From NCBI GenBank assembly GCA_900755065.1, contig CAAEFC010000045.1, forward strand, positions 1-11,974: a stretch of 11,974 nucleotides of DNA, given 5' to 3'. The position numbers and the translations under genes were made by a program. The stretch comes from Bacilli bacterium. GTDB taxonomy: Bacteria > Bacillota_I > Bacilli_A > RFN20 > CAG-449. Under the pieces are notes generated by a model. It ran no database searches. It saw nothing but the letters and a program-made list of their open reading frames with translations, and had not been told where the DNA came from. Below, one piece after another: positions 5,801-11,974 of the stretch (its first letter is position 1; each line of letters opens with the position of its first letter).

Positions 5801-8391
5801 TGGCGGTCTTCGTGCTGGACGGTCAGATCGTCGGCACGCGAAGGGCCGTTCTTTCCGTCGGCGATCTGATGCTCAACCGTTCGGTTTACAATGCCGGAGA
5901 GGAAATCCGGATCACCGTCAACGGAAAAGAAATCAATCAGTCGGCAAATTATCAGGATACCGATTGGGTAGGGATTTACCGTGCGGGAGAAACCTGTGAT
6001 CCGAATAACGGAGGGGCGCAGTCGATTGCCTGGTTCAATGTCGCCGACGTCCGGGAAAACACCGTATCGATCAATCAGATCGGCGATTGGAGAAACCGGA
6101 GAGGCGAATTCCCGGAGAATACGCTTCCGGCGGGAAAGTACAAGGCCGTTCTGTTTGCCGACGGCGCTTACGAAGTGATTCAGACCCTTGAATTTGAAGT
6201 GTTGTCCAAAGGAGAATCGTCGGGATATCCGGATCTTTCCGGAATCGAATTCCGGACCAGAACGTTCCGATACGACGGTTCGGAAAAGGTATTGGAGGTC
6301 CAATGCGAAACGATTCCGACCGATATCCGCTTCGTGTATACGAATAACGCGCGAACCCGATTGGGCGAACAGACTGCGAACGTATTCCTTTACTACAAAG
6401 AGAGGCTGATCGAAATCCGGTATGCGACGTTAAGAGTCAGCGAAACCGGAGAAATCACGTCGACTCCGCCGGACGGACCGACCGAAGAAACCCTTGCGGT
6501 GAGCAAATCGATTTATCAGGTCGGCGAAAAGGTGTATATCGGCGCGAATGCGGAAAACGCTTCCGCGTGGGTCGGAATTTACAAGGAAGGCGAGAACGCC
6601 GATCCGAACACCGGCGGCGCGGTATCCGTGTACTGGTGGTATCTGAGTGCCTTCGACGCGGGGACGTATGTCGACGCGTTCGTTCAGGAAAACAATCTCG
6701 ACAACGGAATCCGTCCGGACAGTTCGCTCTATCGGACGGACGCGGGAGACTACTATCTTCCTTCGGGCGTGTATGTGGCCCGTCTGTTCGCGGACGGTTC
6801 CTATGCGATCAGCGCGGAAATCCGGTTTGAAGTTTCAGACGACAACCAGGTCTTATCGGCGATGAATCTGGATAAAACGCATTTCTTCTACGGCGAAGAC
6901 ATCGTGATCGTTCCGGTCTTGCAAAAAACGGAAAACGACTGGATCGGGCTTTACAAACTCGATCAGACAAGCGTCGAATCGATCTACTGGTTCTATGTGA
7001 CGTCTTCCAACTCCGCGACGGAAGTCGTGTTACAAAATCAGGAAAGATCTTCCGGTTACGACGAAGTCATCGACGCTTCGGGGCGTTTGCCAGCCGGAAC
7101 GTATGTGCTTCGTTACATCGCGGGAGATGCTTCCGCGACCGAAGGTGTCTATCCGTATCTGTTTTCGCTGACATTGGAAATCGGCGAATACGAGTCGGGA
7201 ACATCGCTTCCCGAACCATTGAAAGAATTCTGCTATTCAATGGACGATCCTCTAAGCGGCAAAGCCGACGGAACGATCGAAATCGAGATTTCGGAGCATT
7301 ACGATCCGGCGACGGAAGTTACCTTTTTCTGGGGGCGTTACGGGGTTCCTCTGGAAGGATATTCGTCCTTCCCGGTTTATAAAATTACCTCTTCCGTCAT
7401 GACGATTCGCCTACCGCGAAACCTGATCGTCCCTTCCGGAGCGACGGAACTTCTGGCGCAGACGAAAAACGCAAACGGCTATGCGAAAGAGTACAACGCA
7501 TTCGATCTTTCGGAAATCGGCTATATCGATCTGAACGGCGATTTCGTGGAATTCGCAATCGTCAGCGATACGCACGTGACCGCGGGCGACAGCAACGCGA
7601 ACGCGCATTTCGCCTCTTTGCTCGCCGATATCCAGACGCGGAGCAATCATCAGGGCTTATTCATCGTCGGCGACGTCGTCGATCACGGCAATGAGGCGGA
7701 ATGGCTCCGTTTCAACGAATTGTTAAGCGAATACGGGCTTTCAGTCGGCGACGGAAACGTGCATCTGGCAGTCGGCAATCACGATCTTTACAACGGAACG
7801 ACGCACAACGCGGGCGATTATCAGAACCAGATCGACCTTTTCAAAACGTACGCGAACACCGATTCGGTTTATTACAGCCGTGAAATCGCCGGTTATACCT
7901 TCATCTTTCTGGGCAACGAAGTGGCGCACGACGTCGATGCGACGCTTTCGGAAACCCAGTTGAAATGGCTGGACGAAACGCTGGCCGCGACCGATCCGGA
8001 TCGACCGGTTTTCGTTCTCCTGCATCAGTCGATCATTCGCACCGTCGCCGGTTCGCTGGACGGGCAGAACTGGGACGGAGTCACCAATTACCGGGAACTG
8101 ACCGAAGTGCTTTCCAGATACAAACAGGTCGTTCTGTTCAACGGACACAGCCATTGGGCGATGGAATCCGGAGAAAACCTGCACGAAGCCACCGAAACGC
8201 TGCCGTTGATTCTGAACACGGCTTCGGTTTCCTATCTTTGGAGCGATGTCGGCGATGCTTCCGGCTACGAAGTGGAAGGATCTCAGGGCTACTACGTGCG
8301 CATTTATTCGGATAAGATCGTCATTCTGGGAAGAAATTTCGTTTCCGGAACCTATGTGGCGAATGCCTGCTACGTGTTCGACGCCTTTTAG
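2854..8391 (+). CDS. Giant multidomain surface lipoprotein: InlB-like repeats, glycosidase-like (DUF5722-type) barrel, beta-sandwich modules, C-terminal metallophosphoesterase
   Basis: Exported protein of 1845 residues. Residues 1-26 are a lipoprotein signal (MKRRK, hydrophobic core, lipobox LISC), so C26 should be lipidated and the rest displayed outside the membrane. Four InlB-B-like repeats fill about 38-349. A small sandwich (350-470) leads into a TIM-barrel-like domain (about 471-869) beginning SIKGVFGDD, with GNELD (E638), PHIYG (H731) and FIVEAG (E794). The two glutamates are placed as in clan-A glycosidases, and the domain resembles DUF5722. Then come YDG/MBG-like modules (about 932-1003, 1124-1199) and three modules marked W-x-G-[IL]-Y (W1038, W1239, W1363). 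The C-terminal calcineurin-like phosphoesterase (about 1567-1845) has D1572/H1574, GDVVDHG at 1606-1612, GNHD at 1641-1644, H1724 and GHSH at 1764-1767, so all metal ligands are present. No LPXTG or surface-layer domain is seen. Substrate is unknown; a role on a phosphate-containing glycan is inference. Confidence 0.85.
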   Translation: MKRRKTGWGFGVFLVIAFLVCGLISCSSRKSDQVRMQITETENGTVQAIPLEGKIGDFTEIIVCPDEGYELKELTHDGQKLAVNHNAAVTVFRDSENLLSAEFVEKEDAKIAEITLVQAEHGTLSVASLKCKVGDFLTIVATPDANYRLSSLTHDGQELPFADNKAVTVARDSLNRITGEFVPSSSEEEKEEVSVQVVNGVGGSLFVTPERGVVGSVFQIIAVPDTGYETETLTHNGKNLEIVNNRAVSILEEERNIVTGSFKKSAEVQVPEEYTVTVGNFTGGTIVPYPSKGVAGTPLTLYVAPKEGYVLESLTYDGISLSVEDNRAQASIGESGNVVNANFVLSEPSVTLSPSYSASVLSDSIRIDLDQIGGWKGNAEVLMMRPEQYYQADANHGVATDVALSETTAEKVGDYPCGTKQSYVIDRYDQEVDRLYSKFYVVRDGTVLAGPFYPSEIDPLREKIRYNRPNSIKGVFGDDSGADTTYYDDLGANNTFLNLALNGLILPNEYTDASGNETPIAHTSENTVAFVSNGKTYYFNKTAVAALDKKIKAYTDAGAYITLCLLLQANEVAFDSESFPESLRYVNQDENVGSLLGFNTSEEKGAGYFIAAIEFLGERYSRTDGSTGYFQNIVLGNELDFQRSYFSILPNGERAGLEVYAEEISRMGRMANLALKKYSSGIQVTYSFTHYWNKVGPDTLEGSAYKTKEMVDRLNLLSKAQGDYDWGLAPHIYGYSLAQCNYLLFDLYSREESGMTGDENTGVISFSNAEVLQNYLEKDEMKFRNRTRDVFIVEAGVSSEQNTTEHQNTQAAMIALAYYKIASLSCVKTFTYYRLIDHSSEVSALLLSGLINVDGSKKPAYQIWKYIDTSESAKWAEKYVDYLRYSVNGDAYSSYREALNPFDVDFDWDFEWDYEGKIVRRTIEKEDMEDLIDLSAYAFEDVSYLYDLKEHRIEAVQVGEAIEGLEIVYVNNTLTAPGSKEAMAVFVLDGQIVGTRRAVLSVGDLMLNRSVYNAGEEIRITVNGKEINQSANYQDTDWVGIYRAGETCDPNNGGAQSIAWFNVADVRENTVSINQIGDWRNRRGEFPENTLPAGKYKAVLFADGAYEVIQTLEFEVLSKGESSGYPDLSGIEFRTRTFRYDGSEKVLEVQCETIPTDIRFVYTNNARTRLGEQTANVFLYYKERLIEIRYATLRVSETGEITSTPPDGPTEETLAVSKSIYQVGEKVYIGANAENASAWVGIYKEGENADPNTGGAVSVYWWYLSAFDAGTYVDAFVQENNLDNGIRPDSSLYRTDAGDYYLPSGVYVARLFADGSYAISAEIRFEVSDDNQVLSAMNLDKTHFFYGEDIVIVPVLQKTENDWIGLYKLDQTSVESIYWFYVTSSNSATEVVLQNQERSSGYDEVIDASGRLPAGTYVLRYIAGDASATEGVYPYLFSLTLEIGEYESGTSLPEPLKEFCYSMDDPLSGKADGTIEIEISEHYDPATEVTFFWGRYGVPLEGYSSFPVYKITSSVMTIRLPRNLIVPSGATELLAQTKNANGYAKEYNAFDLSEIGYIDLNGDFVEFAIVSDTHVTAGDSNANAHFASLLADIQTRSNHQGLFIVGDVVDHGNEAEWLRFNELLSEYGLSVGDGNVHLAVGNHDLYNGTTHNAGDYQNQIDLFKTYANTDSVYYSREIAGYTFIFLGNEVAHDVDATLSETQLKWLDETLAATDPDRPVFVLLHQSIIRTVAGSLDGQNWDGVTNYRELTEVLSRYKQVVLFNGHSHWAMESGENLHEATETLPLILNTASVSYLWSDVGDASGYEVEGSQGYYVRIYSDKIVILGRNFVSGTYVANACYVFDAF
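2965..3900 (+). repeat. Four tandem InlB-B-like repeats inside the lipoprotein
   Basis: Four copies of about 78-81 residues each share the pattern 'G-x-(I/V)-G-(D/S)-x(2-4)-I-x(3)-P-x(3)-Y-x(2)-x-(S/E)-LT(H/Y)(D/N)G'. The LTHDG core recurs at residues 74, 152, 233 and 314. Nucleotide identity is confined to short stretches around this core, for example CTGACGCAYGACGGTCAG in copies 1 and 2, so the duplication is old. Such repeats act as stalks or glycan/peptidoglycan adhesion modules in Gram-positive surface proteins. Confidence 0.7.
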
Positions 8392-8412
8392 GAAGAACGT
8401 CGACGGTTTTTT
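8378..8412 (+). terminator. Weak candidate terminator after the lipoprotein gene
   Basis: TCGACG (8378-8383) can pair with CGTCGA (8398-8403) over a 14-base loop, followed by CGG and a run of six T (8407-8412). The stem is short and partly inside the coding region, and the T run sits directly at the next promoter's -35. It is the only terminator-like structure in the gap. Confidence 0.25.
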
Positions 8413-8440
8413 GGACAAATTCCGAATTGTCGTGTATAAT
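8412..8440 (+). promoter_or_regulatory. Near-consensus promoter of the Wzz-like gene
   Basis: TGGACA (8412-8417, five of six matches to TTGACA), a 17-base spacer and a perfect TATAAT (8435-8440) make the best sigma-A-type promoter in the window. The transcript would start near 8447, giving a leader of about 20 bases that contains the ribosome binding site GAGGAG (8451-8456) ahead of the ATG at 8467. It separates the polysaccharide genes from the lipoprotein gene as an independent transcription unit. Confidence 0.75.
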
Positions 8441-8466
8441 AGCCTTTATAGAGGAGTTGTCGCGGT

Positions 8467-9756
8467 ATGAATGAAGAAAAAATGTCCGTTCGCGAATACC
8501 TGCTGTTCGTCGTACGAAAAAAGATTCTCAGCATAGTGATGGTGATCGTCATCTTTTTGCTCGGTTTTTTCGGGTTGAAAATCTATTCCGATTCGAGGGC
8601 GTACTATCAGGGGAGTTTCATGCTTTATTGGGACGGCATCGATGCGAACGCCTATCTCAACGGAAGCCGGTTCAATTACAAGAACATGATCAGCCTGAGC
8701 CGTCTGAACGAAGTCGTTTCGGATGATCCGGATTCCTTTTCTTCGATCAACGTCGAGAAGATGTATAACCGGGACGGAATCCGCATTTATTACACCCGCA
8801 TGTATTACGACGAGAATAACAAGGATCTCGGCAATACCGCGTATTATACGATTGCGACGGACGCTTCTTATTATTCGTCGATTTCGCAAGCGCGGAGTTT
8901 CGTCGAGAGTCTGATCGAAAAAGAGTTGGACGTTTCCCGGACGATGGCGAAAGAAAGGGAAATGGTCAATTCGCTCGACTGGATTTCTTCCACCAGCGAG
9001 TACGAAGAAGTGTTCAACGCGGTGGAATTGCAGATAACGCGTCTGGAAGAGGCGATTTCCGCGCTGATCGGATCCAAATCGGAGAACTATGTGTACGATT
9101 CAAAGGATCAGAAGACGTTGGGATCGTTGCAGGACGAAATCGATTATATGGCCTATTCCTACTGGAATCAGGATCTGAAAAATCAGTACATCAGTTCGCG
9201 CTTCGTCCGAAACGTCGATTCCTACCGGGAAAAATTTCAGGCCAGTCTGAATACCCTTAACCTGAACATACAGGAAAAGGAACTGTTCGTCAGCAAACTG
9301 GAAGAAAAAATGAGCGGATTGCAAGGCAGTTACACGACCGATGCCTATATCGAACAGATCGCGCCGGTTTTAGAAGAAATCAGCGCGCTGGAAACGCGGA
9401 AGAGTTATATCGAAGCGTGCCTGGCGAATCCGGTTTTCGATGCGACGTACAATGCGAAAACGGAAGAAACGATGAACGTTCTGAATACGATGACGGATAC
9501 GCTTGAAAAGGTGACGCGTCAGATTTACGAAGAAGACATCGACGCGGTTTACGGCCGTTCGAGCGTCTTGTACGGCGTCAAACCGTATTCCACGCTGAAA
9601 ACGCTGCTCATCGCACTGATCGCTTCTTTGGTGATTACGTTGGCATTCGATTTCTGCTACTACGCTTTGCTTACGCCGGAAAAGAGAAAACGGATTCTCC
9701 TGCCGAAAGCCCGGAAAAGTCCGGAAAACGATCTTCCGAAAGAAGAGGAAAAGTAA
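8467..9756 (+). CDS. Wzz-like polysaccharide co-polymerase (chain-length determinant) membrane protein
   Basis: Membrane protein of 429 residues with the architecture of chain-length regulators of polysaccharide export. A short cytoplasmic N terminus (MSVREYLLFVVRKK) is followed by a first membrane helix at about 20-37. A large extracytoplasmic part contains heptad-like helices at about 179-205, 262-290 and 297-320. A second membrane helix lies at about 379-402, after GVKPYSTLKT, and the C-terminal tail is charged (Lys, Arg, Glu). The single proline before helix 2 is a reduced version of the Pro-rich segment of Wzz proteins. It is longer than Gram-positive CpsC/YveK proteins (about 230-250) and has no fused or adjacent tyrosine kinase. 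It would act with the Wzy-type polymerase encoded nearby on the other strand. Assigned from topology and context rather than a diagnostic motif. Confidence 0.65.
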   Translation: MNEEKMSVREYLLFVVRKKILSIVMVIVIFLLGFFGLKIYSDSRAYYQGSFMLYWDGIDANAYLNGSRFNYKNMISLSRLNEVVSDDPDSFSSINVEKMYNRDGIRIYYTRMYYDENNKDLGNTAYYTIATDASYYSSISQARSFVESLIEKELDVSRTMAKEREMVNSLDWISSTSEYEEVFNAVELQITRLEEAISALIGSKSENYVYDSKDQKTLGSLQDEIDYMAYSYWNQDLKNQYISSRFVRNVDSYREKFQASLNTLNLNIQEKELFVSKLEEKMSGLQGSYTTDAYIEQIAPVLEEISALETRKSYIEACLANPVFDATYNAKTEETMNVLNTMTDTLEKVTRQIYEEDIDAVYGRSSVLYGVKPYSTLKTLLIALIASLVITLAFDFCYYALLTPEKRKRILLPKARKSPENDLPKEEEK

Positions 9757-9758
9757 CC

Positions 9759-9793
9759 CTGTTTCATAAGCGAAACGGTTTGTTGTCTTTTGA
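9759..9793 (+). terminator. Probable intrinsic terminator after the Wzz-like gene
   Basis: CTGTTTC (9759-9765) pairs with GAAACGG (9772-9778) as a seven-pair stem (one G-T) around the six-base loop ATAAGC. A T-rich tract follows (TTTGTTGTCTTTT). It begins two bases after the stop codon, which is the usual place for a rho-independent terminator. The stem is AT-rich, so readthrough into the acetyltransferase gene is likely, and no clear separate promoter for that gene is visible. Confidence 0.5.
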
Positions 9794-9823
9794 TTGTCGG
9801 GAACAGAGAAATGAGGAAAAAGA

Positions 9824-10348
9824 ATGAAATCGTTCAAGAAATTGTATTCAGAAGACCTGTATCGATATCAGGGAAATATCTCGTTTTATGTCAAAAGGTT
9901 TCACTATCTTTTCAGGAAATGCCAGACTTCCAAAGGGATTATGAAGAAGGGATATCGGTTTTTGTTCAGAATCCATTGCAACAGGCGCGGACTGGAAATC
10001 AGTTCGAAAACGGCGATAGGGGAAGGACTGTACGTCGGTCATGCATACAACATCACCGTCAACGGAGATGCGAAGATCGGCAAGAATTGCAATCTGCATA
10101 AGGGCGTTACGATCGGACAGGAAAACCGAGGCGAGCGCAAGGGAGTTCCCGTCATAGGCGATCAGGTCTGGATCGGAATCAACGCGGCGATCGTCGGTGC
10201 CGTGAAAATCGGCTCGGATGTTTTAATCGCGCCGAACGCCTATGTGAACCGCGATATTCCGGATCATTCCGTCGTTTTCGGCAATCCGTGCATCGTCAAG
10301 CATAGAGAAAACGCCACAGAAGCGTATATTCATCATCGAGTCGAATGA
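9824..10348 (+). CDS. Hexapeptide-repeat O-acetyltransferase of the polysaccharide-locus 'serine acetyltransferase-like' type
   Basis: Acyl-CoA-dependent acetyltransferase of 174 residues, probably modifying a sugar of the surface polysaccharide in the cytoplasm. The N-terminal 55 residues are basic and helical. From about residue 56 the sequence is a left-handed beta-helix of hexapeptide turns (AIGEGL, VNGDAKIG, VTIGQE, VIGDQVWIG, VKIGSDVLIAP), ending with FGNPC. H73 in VGHAYNITVN aligns with the catalytic histidine of CysE-type serine acetyltransferases, but the CysE Asp-Ile-His segment reads E58-I-S60 here. This favours a sugar acetyltransferase over cysteine synthesis, although automatic annotation would often call it serine acetyltransferase. 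GAGGA (9813-9817) lies 6 bases before the ATG. The gene converges with the polymerase gene; their stop codons are 19 bases apart. Confidence 0.8.
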   Translation: MKSFKKLYSEDLYRYQGNISFYVKRFHYLFRKCQTSKGIMKKGYRFLFRIHCNRRGLEISSKTAIGEGLYVGHAYNITVNGDAKIGKNCNLHKGVTIGQENRGERKGVPVIGDQVWIGINAAIVGAVKIGSDVLIAPNAYVNRDIPDHSVVFGNPCIVKHRENATEAYIHHRVE

Positions 10349-10367
10349 AGAAAGGCGTCAGGACGTT

Positions 10368-11432
10368 TCAATTCCAGAAAAACGTATACGGAATCGCGCC
10401 GGTCCATTCCGGGCGGAACAGATTGATGACGCAAAAGGAAGCCAGTGCGATGGCGAATACGATGAATTGACAGCGTTTTCCCAGAGCCTCGTTTTCCTGT
10501 CGGATCTGTTGGATCGTATTCGGAACGTAGAGGATCAGATAGATGCCCAGAATCGGGGAAAAACGGTTGAACAGGTTGATCCGGACGATGAAGGAAAGTA
10601 AGATCAGATAAACGATCATCGTCAGCGTCAGAAAATTCTCTTCTTCCGGAAGAGCGGTCTCCCTGGATTTTTCAAAGGAGCGATTCGCCAGAATCAACAG
10701 AACGACGATGAAGAAATTCATCATGAAATCCAGAAGCGAACCGAAGAGGTTGCCGGAAGCGTAGATCGAATCTTTGTACGCGCTGTATTGCGGAAAAATC
10801 AGAATCATCAGATCGAAAATCTGCGTGAGAAGGGCGAAAACGACCAATCCGGCGAGAGTGAGACCGATGAGACTTTTTTTGTCGAAACGAATCATTTTCA
10901 GAAGAATCAATCCCACGGCCAGCAGGGCGGAAATGTGAAACAGAGAGGCGATCGCGATGACGATCAGATAGGAAAAATACTTCTTGTCGCGGAGAAGATC
11001 GTAACCGAGAAGGAGGACGGCGATCGCCATCGCCTGCCGCATGATGTTCATATAATTGAAGAAAAGATTCATAAAGATGTAAAGCAAGGTCGACTGAGCG
11101 TAATTCTTTGAATTCCTTTTGATGAAACGGTACACGGAAAAGTGAATGAAAAGCGAAGTAAAGACGATCAGGGATTGCCCGTCTTTAAACAAAAGATACA
11201 GGATTTTGCATAGCAGAGTGAATCCGTATTCATAGCGGAACGAACTCAGAGACGTGCTTTCGCCGATGACATAGAACGCATCGTAGAATTGTTGCGTATC
11301 GACGCCGACTCCCGGACTTCTCAACGCGGCGATTAAACTCATCGAAAGGAACGAAAAGAGCAGGGCTTTTTCTTCTTTCATCGTCCGGAAACATAGTAGA
11401 ACAACCAGAATCAAAAGAAGATAGATCATCAT
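10368..11432 (-). CDS. EpsG/Wzy-type polysaccharide polymerase, multispanning membrane protein
   Basis: Integral membrane protein of 354 residues with about nine or ten hydrophobic segments, beginning MMIYLLLILVVLLCF. Near the N terminus, RSPGVGVDTQQFY (R38 to D45) is the hallmark of the EpsG family, whose members polymerise repeat units of exopolysaccharide outside the membrane. A longer in-frame reading from 11684 exists, but the start at 11432 is chosen for three reasons: AAAGGAA sits 8 bases upstream, the hydrophobic N terminus begins there, and the ATG overlaps the stop of the glycosyltransferase gene as ATGA, indicating translational coupling. It should work with the Wzz-like protein encoded convergently. 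The sugar repeat unit cannot be told from sequence, and Wzy proteins are too variable to name a gene. Confidence 0.8.
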   Translation of the reverse strand: MMIYLLLILVVLLCFRTMKEEKALLFSFLSMSLIAALRSPGVGVDTQQFYDAFYVIGESTSLSSFRYEYGFTLLCKILYLLFKDGQSLIVFTSLFIHFSVYRFIKRNSKNYAQSTLLYIFMNLFFNYMNIMRQAMAIAVLLLGYDLLRDKKYFSYLIVIAIASLFHISALLAVGLILLKMIRFDKKSLIGLTLAGLVVFALLTQIFDLMILIFPQYSAYKDSIYASGNLFGSLLDFMMNFFIVVLLILANRSFEKSRETALPEEENFLTLTMIVYLILLSFIVRINLFNRFSPILGIYLILYVPNTIQQIRQENEALGKRCQFIVFAIALASFCVINLFRPEWTGAIPYTFFWN

Positions 11433-11974
11433 GAATCGGTTCCTTTCCGTTCGGCACTTCTCAGTTTTTTCGCGTAAAACCTTTTTCGGATAAAGTTCGG
11501 GCTCAAAGAGACGACCATGCGCGGAAGATACGTTGCCAGATATTCTTTTTTCGTGAAATAGTTCTCTTTTTTCACCAGAGCGAAGAAATGACGCATATGC
11601 CGGGCGTAACGGATTCCTCCCCGCCTTTTGTAAAAGTCGGGACTGACGCGCATATAAACCAGATTTTCCTGAATGTTGTAGCACCGCGCGCCTTTATTCA
11701 GCAAACGGATCCAGAGATAATAATCTTCAAAATACAGCGCGGTCAGGTAAGAACCCGCTTCGAGAACCTTATCTTTTCTGAACATCACGGACGGGTGAAT
11801 GAACGGGTTCCGCTTTTTGGAGTAAAGCCGGATTTCCTCCGGCGTTTCCGGCATATAGCGGTAGGAAAGCGGATTTTCGGGCGTATCGATGAATTCGACG
11901 GTATTGCTTCCGATCAGATCGTATTCTCCCGTTTCCATCAGGGCGATCTGCTTTTCAAAACGATCGGAAGAAGA
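11429..11974 (-). CDS. Glycosyltransferase family 2 (AmsE-like), N-terminus cut by the window end
   Basis: The C-terminal 181 residues of a GT-A fold glycosyltransferase that transfers a nucleotide-activated sugar to a growing lipid-linked repeat unit on the cytoplasmic face. The reading frame is open to the right edge, so the true start and the DXD-containing nucleotide-binding half lie outside. The visible part starts SSSDRFEKQIALM, then YDLIGSN, NPFIHPSVMFRK and YFEDYYLWIRLLNKG. The ED pair (residues 83-84 of the visible part) is the usual GT2 catalytic-base region, and the HPSVMFRK and FEDYYLW pattern is like AmsE and related exopolysaccharide transferases. The tail is strongly basic. The stop overlaps the start of the EpsG-like gene. 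Sugar specificity is unknown. Confidence 0.88.
   Translation of the reverse strand, partial: SSSDRFEKQIALMETGEYDLIGSNTVEFIDTPENPLSYRYMPETPEEIRLYSKKRNPFIHPSVMFRKDKVLEAGSYLTALYFEDYYLWIRLLNKGARCYNIQENLVYMRVSPDFYKRRGGIRYARHMRHFFALVKKENYFTKKEYLATYLPRMVVSLSPNFIRKRFYAKKLRSAERKGTDS

Noticed and set aside
4876..6303. A long open frame (475 codons) on the - strand opposite the lipoprotein gene.
   Set aside because: It is rich in Arg, Asp, Ile and Phe in the pattern expected from antisense reading of this codon usage, shows no family motif, and lies within a gene with clear domains.
10351..10369. A short symmetrical sequence (GAAAGGCGTCAGGACGTTTC) between the convergent genes, considered as a shared terminator.
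   Set aside because: The stem needs a bulge and a two-base loop, and there is no T run on either strand, so a functional hairpin is unlikely.
11433..11684. An 84-residue N-terminal extension of the EpsG-like polymerase.
   Set aside because: The extension is hydrophilic, overlaps the glycosyltransferase coding sequence in another frame, and the ATGA overlap with a good ribosome binding site supports the later start.
1..11974. CRISPR arrays, tRNA or rRNA genes, insertion sequences and phage genes.
   Set aside because: I saw no regularly spaced direct repeats, cloverleaf structures, transposase motifs or terminal inverted repeats; the only internal repeats are protein-domain repeats in the lipoprotein.

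Overview
The window looks like a chromosomal segment of a Bacillota (Firmicutes) bacterium, most likely a gut-type, uncultured member of the Bacilli. This rests on the translation-gene cluster cysS-rlmB-sigma factor, which resembles the cysS-mrnC-rlmB-yacP-sigH block of Bacillus, on strong AGGAGG-type ribosome binding sites, on sigma-A-like promoters and on a lipobox-type surface protein. The taxonomic placement is inference; there is no rRNA in the window.

Region 1 (about 1-2680, + strand) is a compact housekeeping operon: cysteinyl-tRNA synthetase, an RlmB-type 23S rRNA 2'-O-methyltransferase, and a small sigma-70-family factor. The first two genes are 1 base apart and the second and third share an ATGA stop/start overlap. 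Genes for MrnC and YacP, which sit in this block in Bacillus, are absent.

Region 2 (about 2680-8400, + strand) has its own candidate promoter and encodes one very large (1845 residue) exported lipoprotein. From N to C terminus it has a lipobox, four InlB-B-like repeats, a TIM-barrel-like domain with two candidate catalytic glutamates (glycosidase-like, probably DUF5722), an alternation of YDG/MBG-like and W-x-G-[IL]-Y beta-sandwich modules, and a C-terminal calcineurin-like metallophosphoesterase with a complete set of metal-binding motifs. It is the most unusual object here: a two-enzyme surface machine that could act on a phosphorylated or phosphodiester-linked glycan. That role is inference.

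Region 3 (about 8400-11974) is the edge of a surface-polysaccharide locus. On the + strand, behind a near-consensus promoter, are a Wzz-like polysaccharide co-polymerase and a left-handed-beta-helix acetyltransferase, separated by a probable terminator. Converging on them from the - strand are a family 2 glycosyltransferase (cut by the window end) and an EpsG/Wzy-type polymerase, coupled by an ATGA overlap. Together these would build, acetylate, polymerise and set the length of an extracellular polysaccharide. The initiating sugar transferase, flippase and any tyrosine kinase are not in the window.
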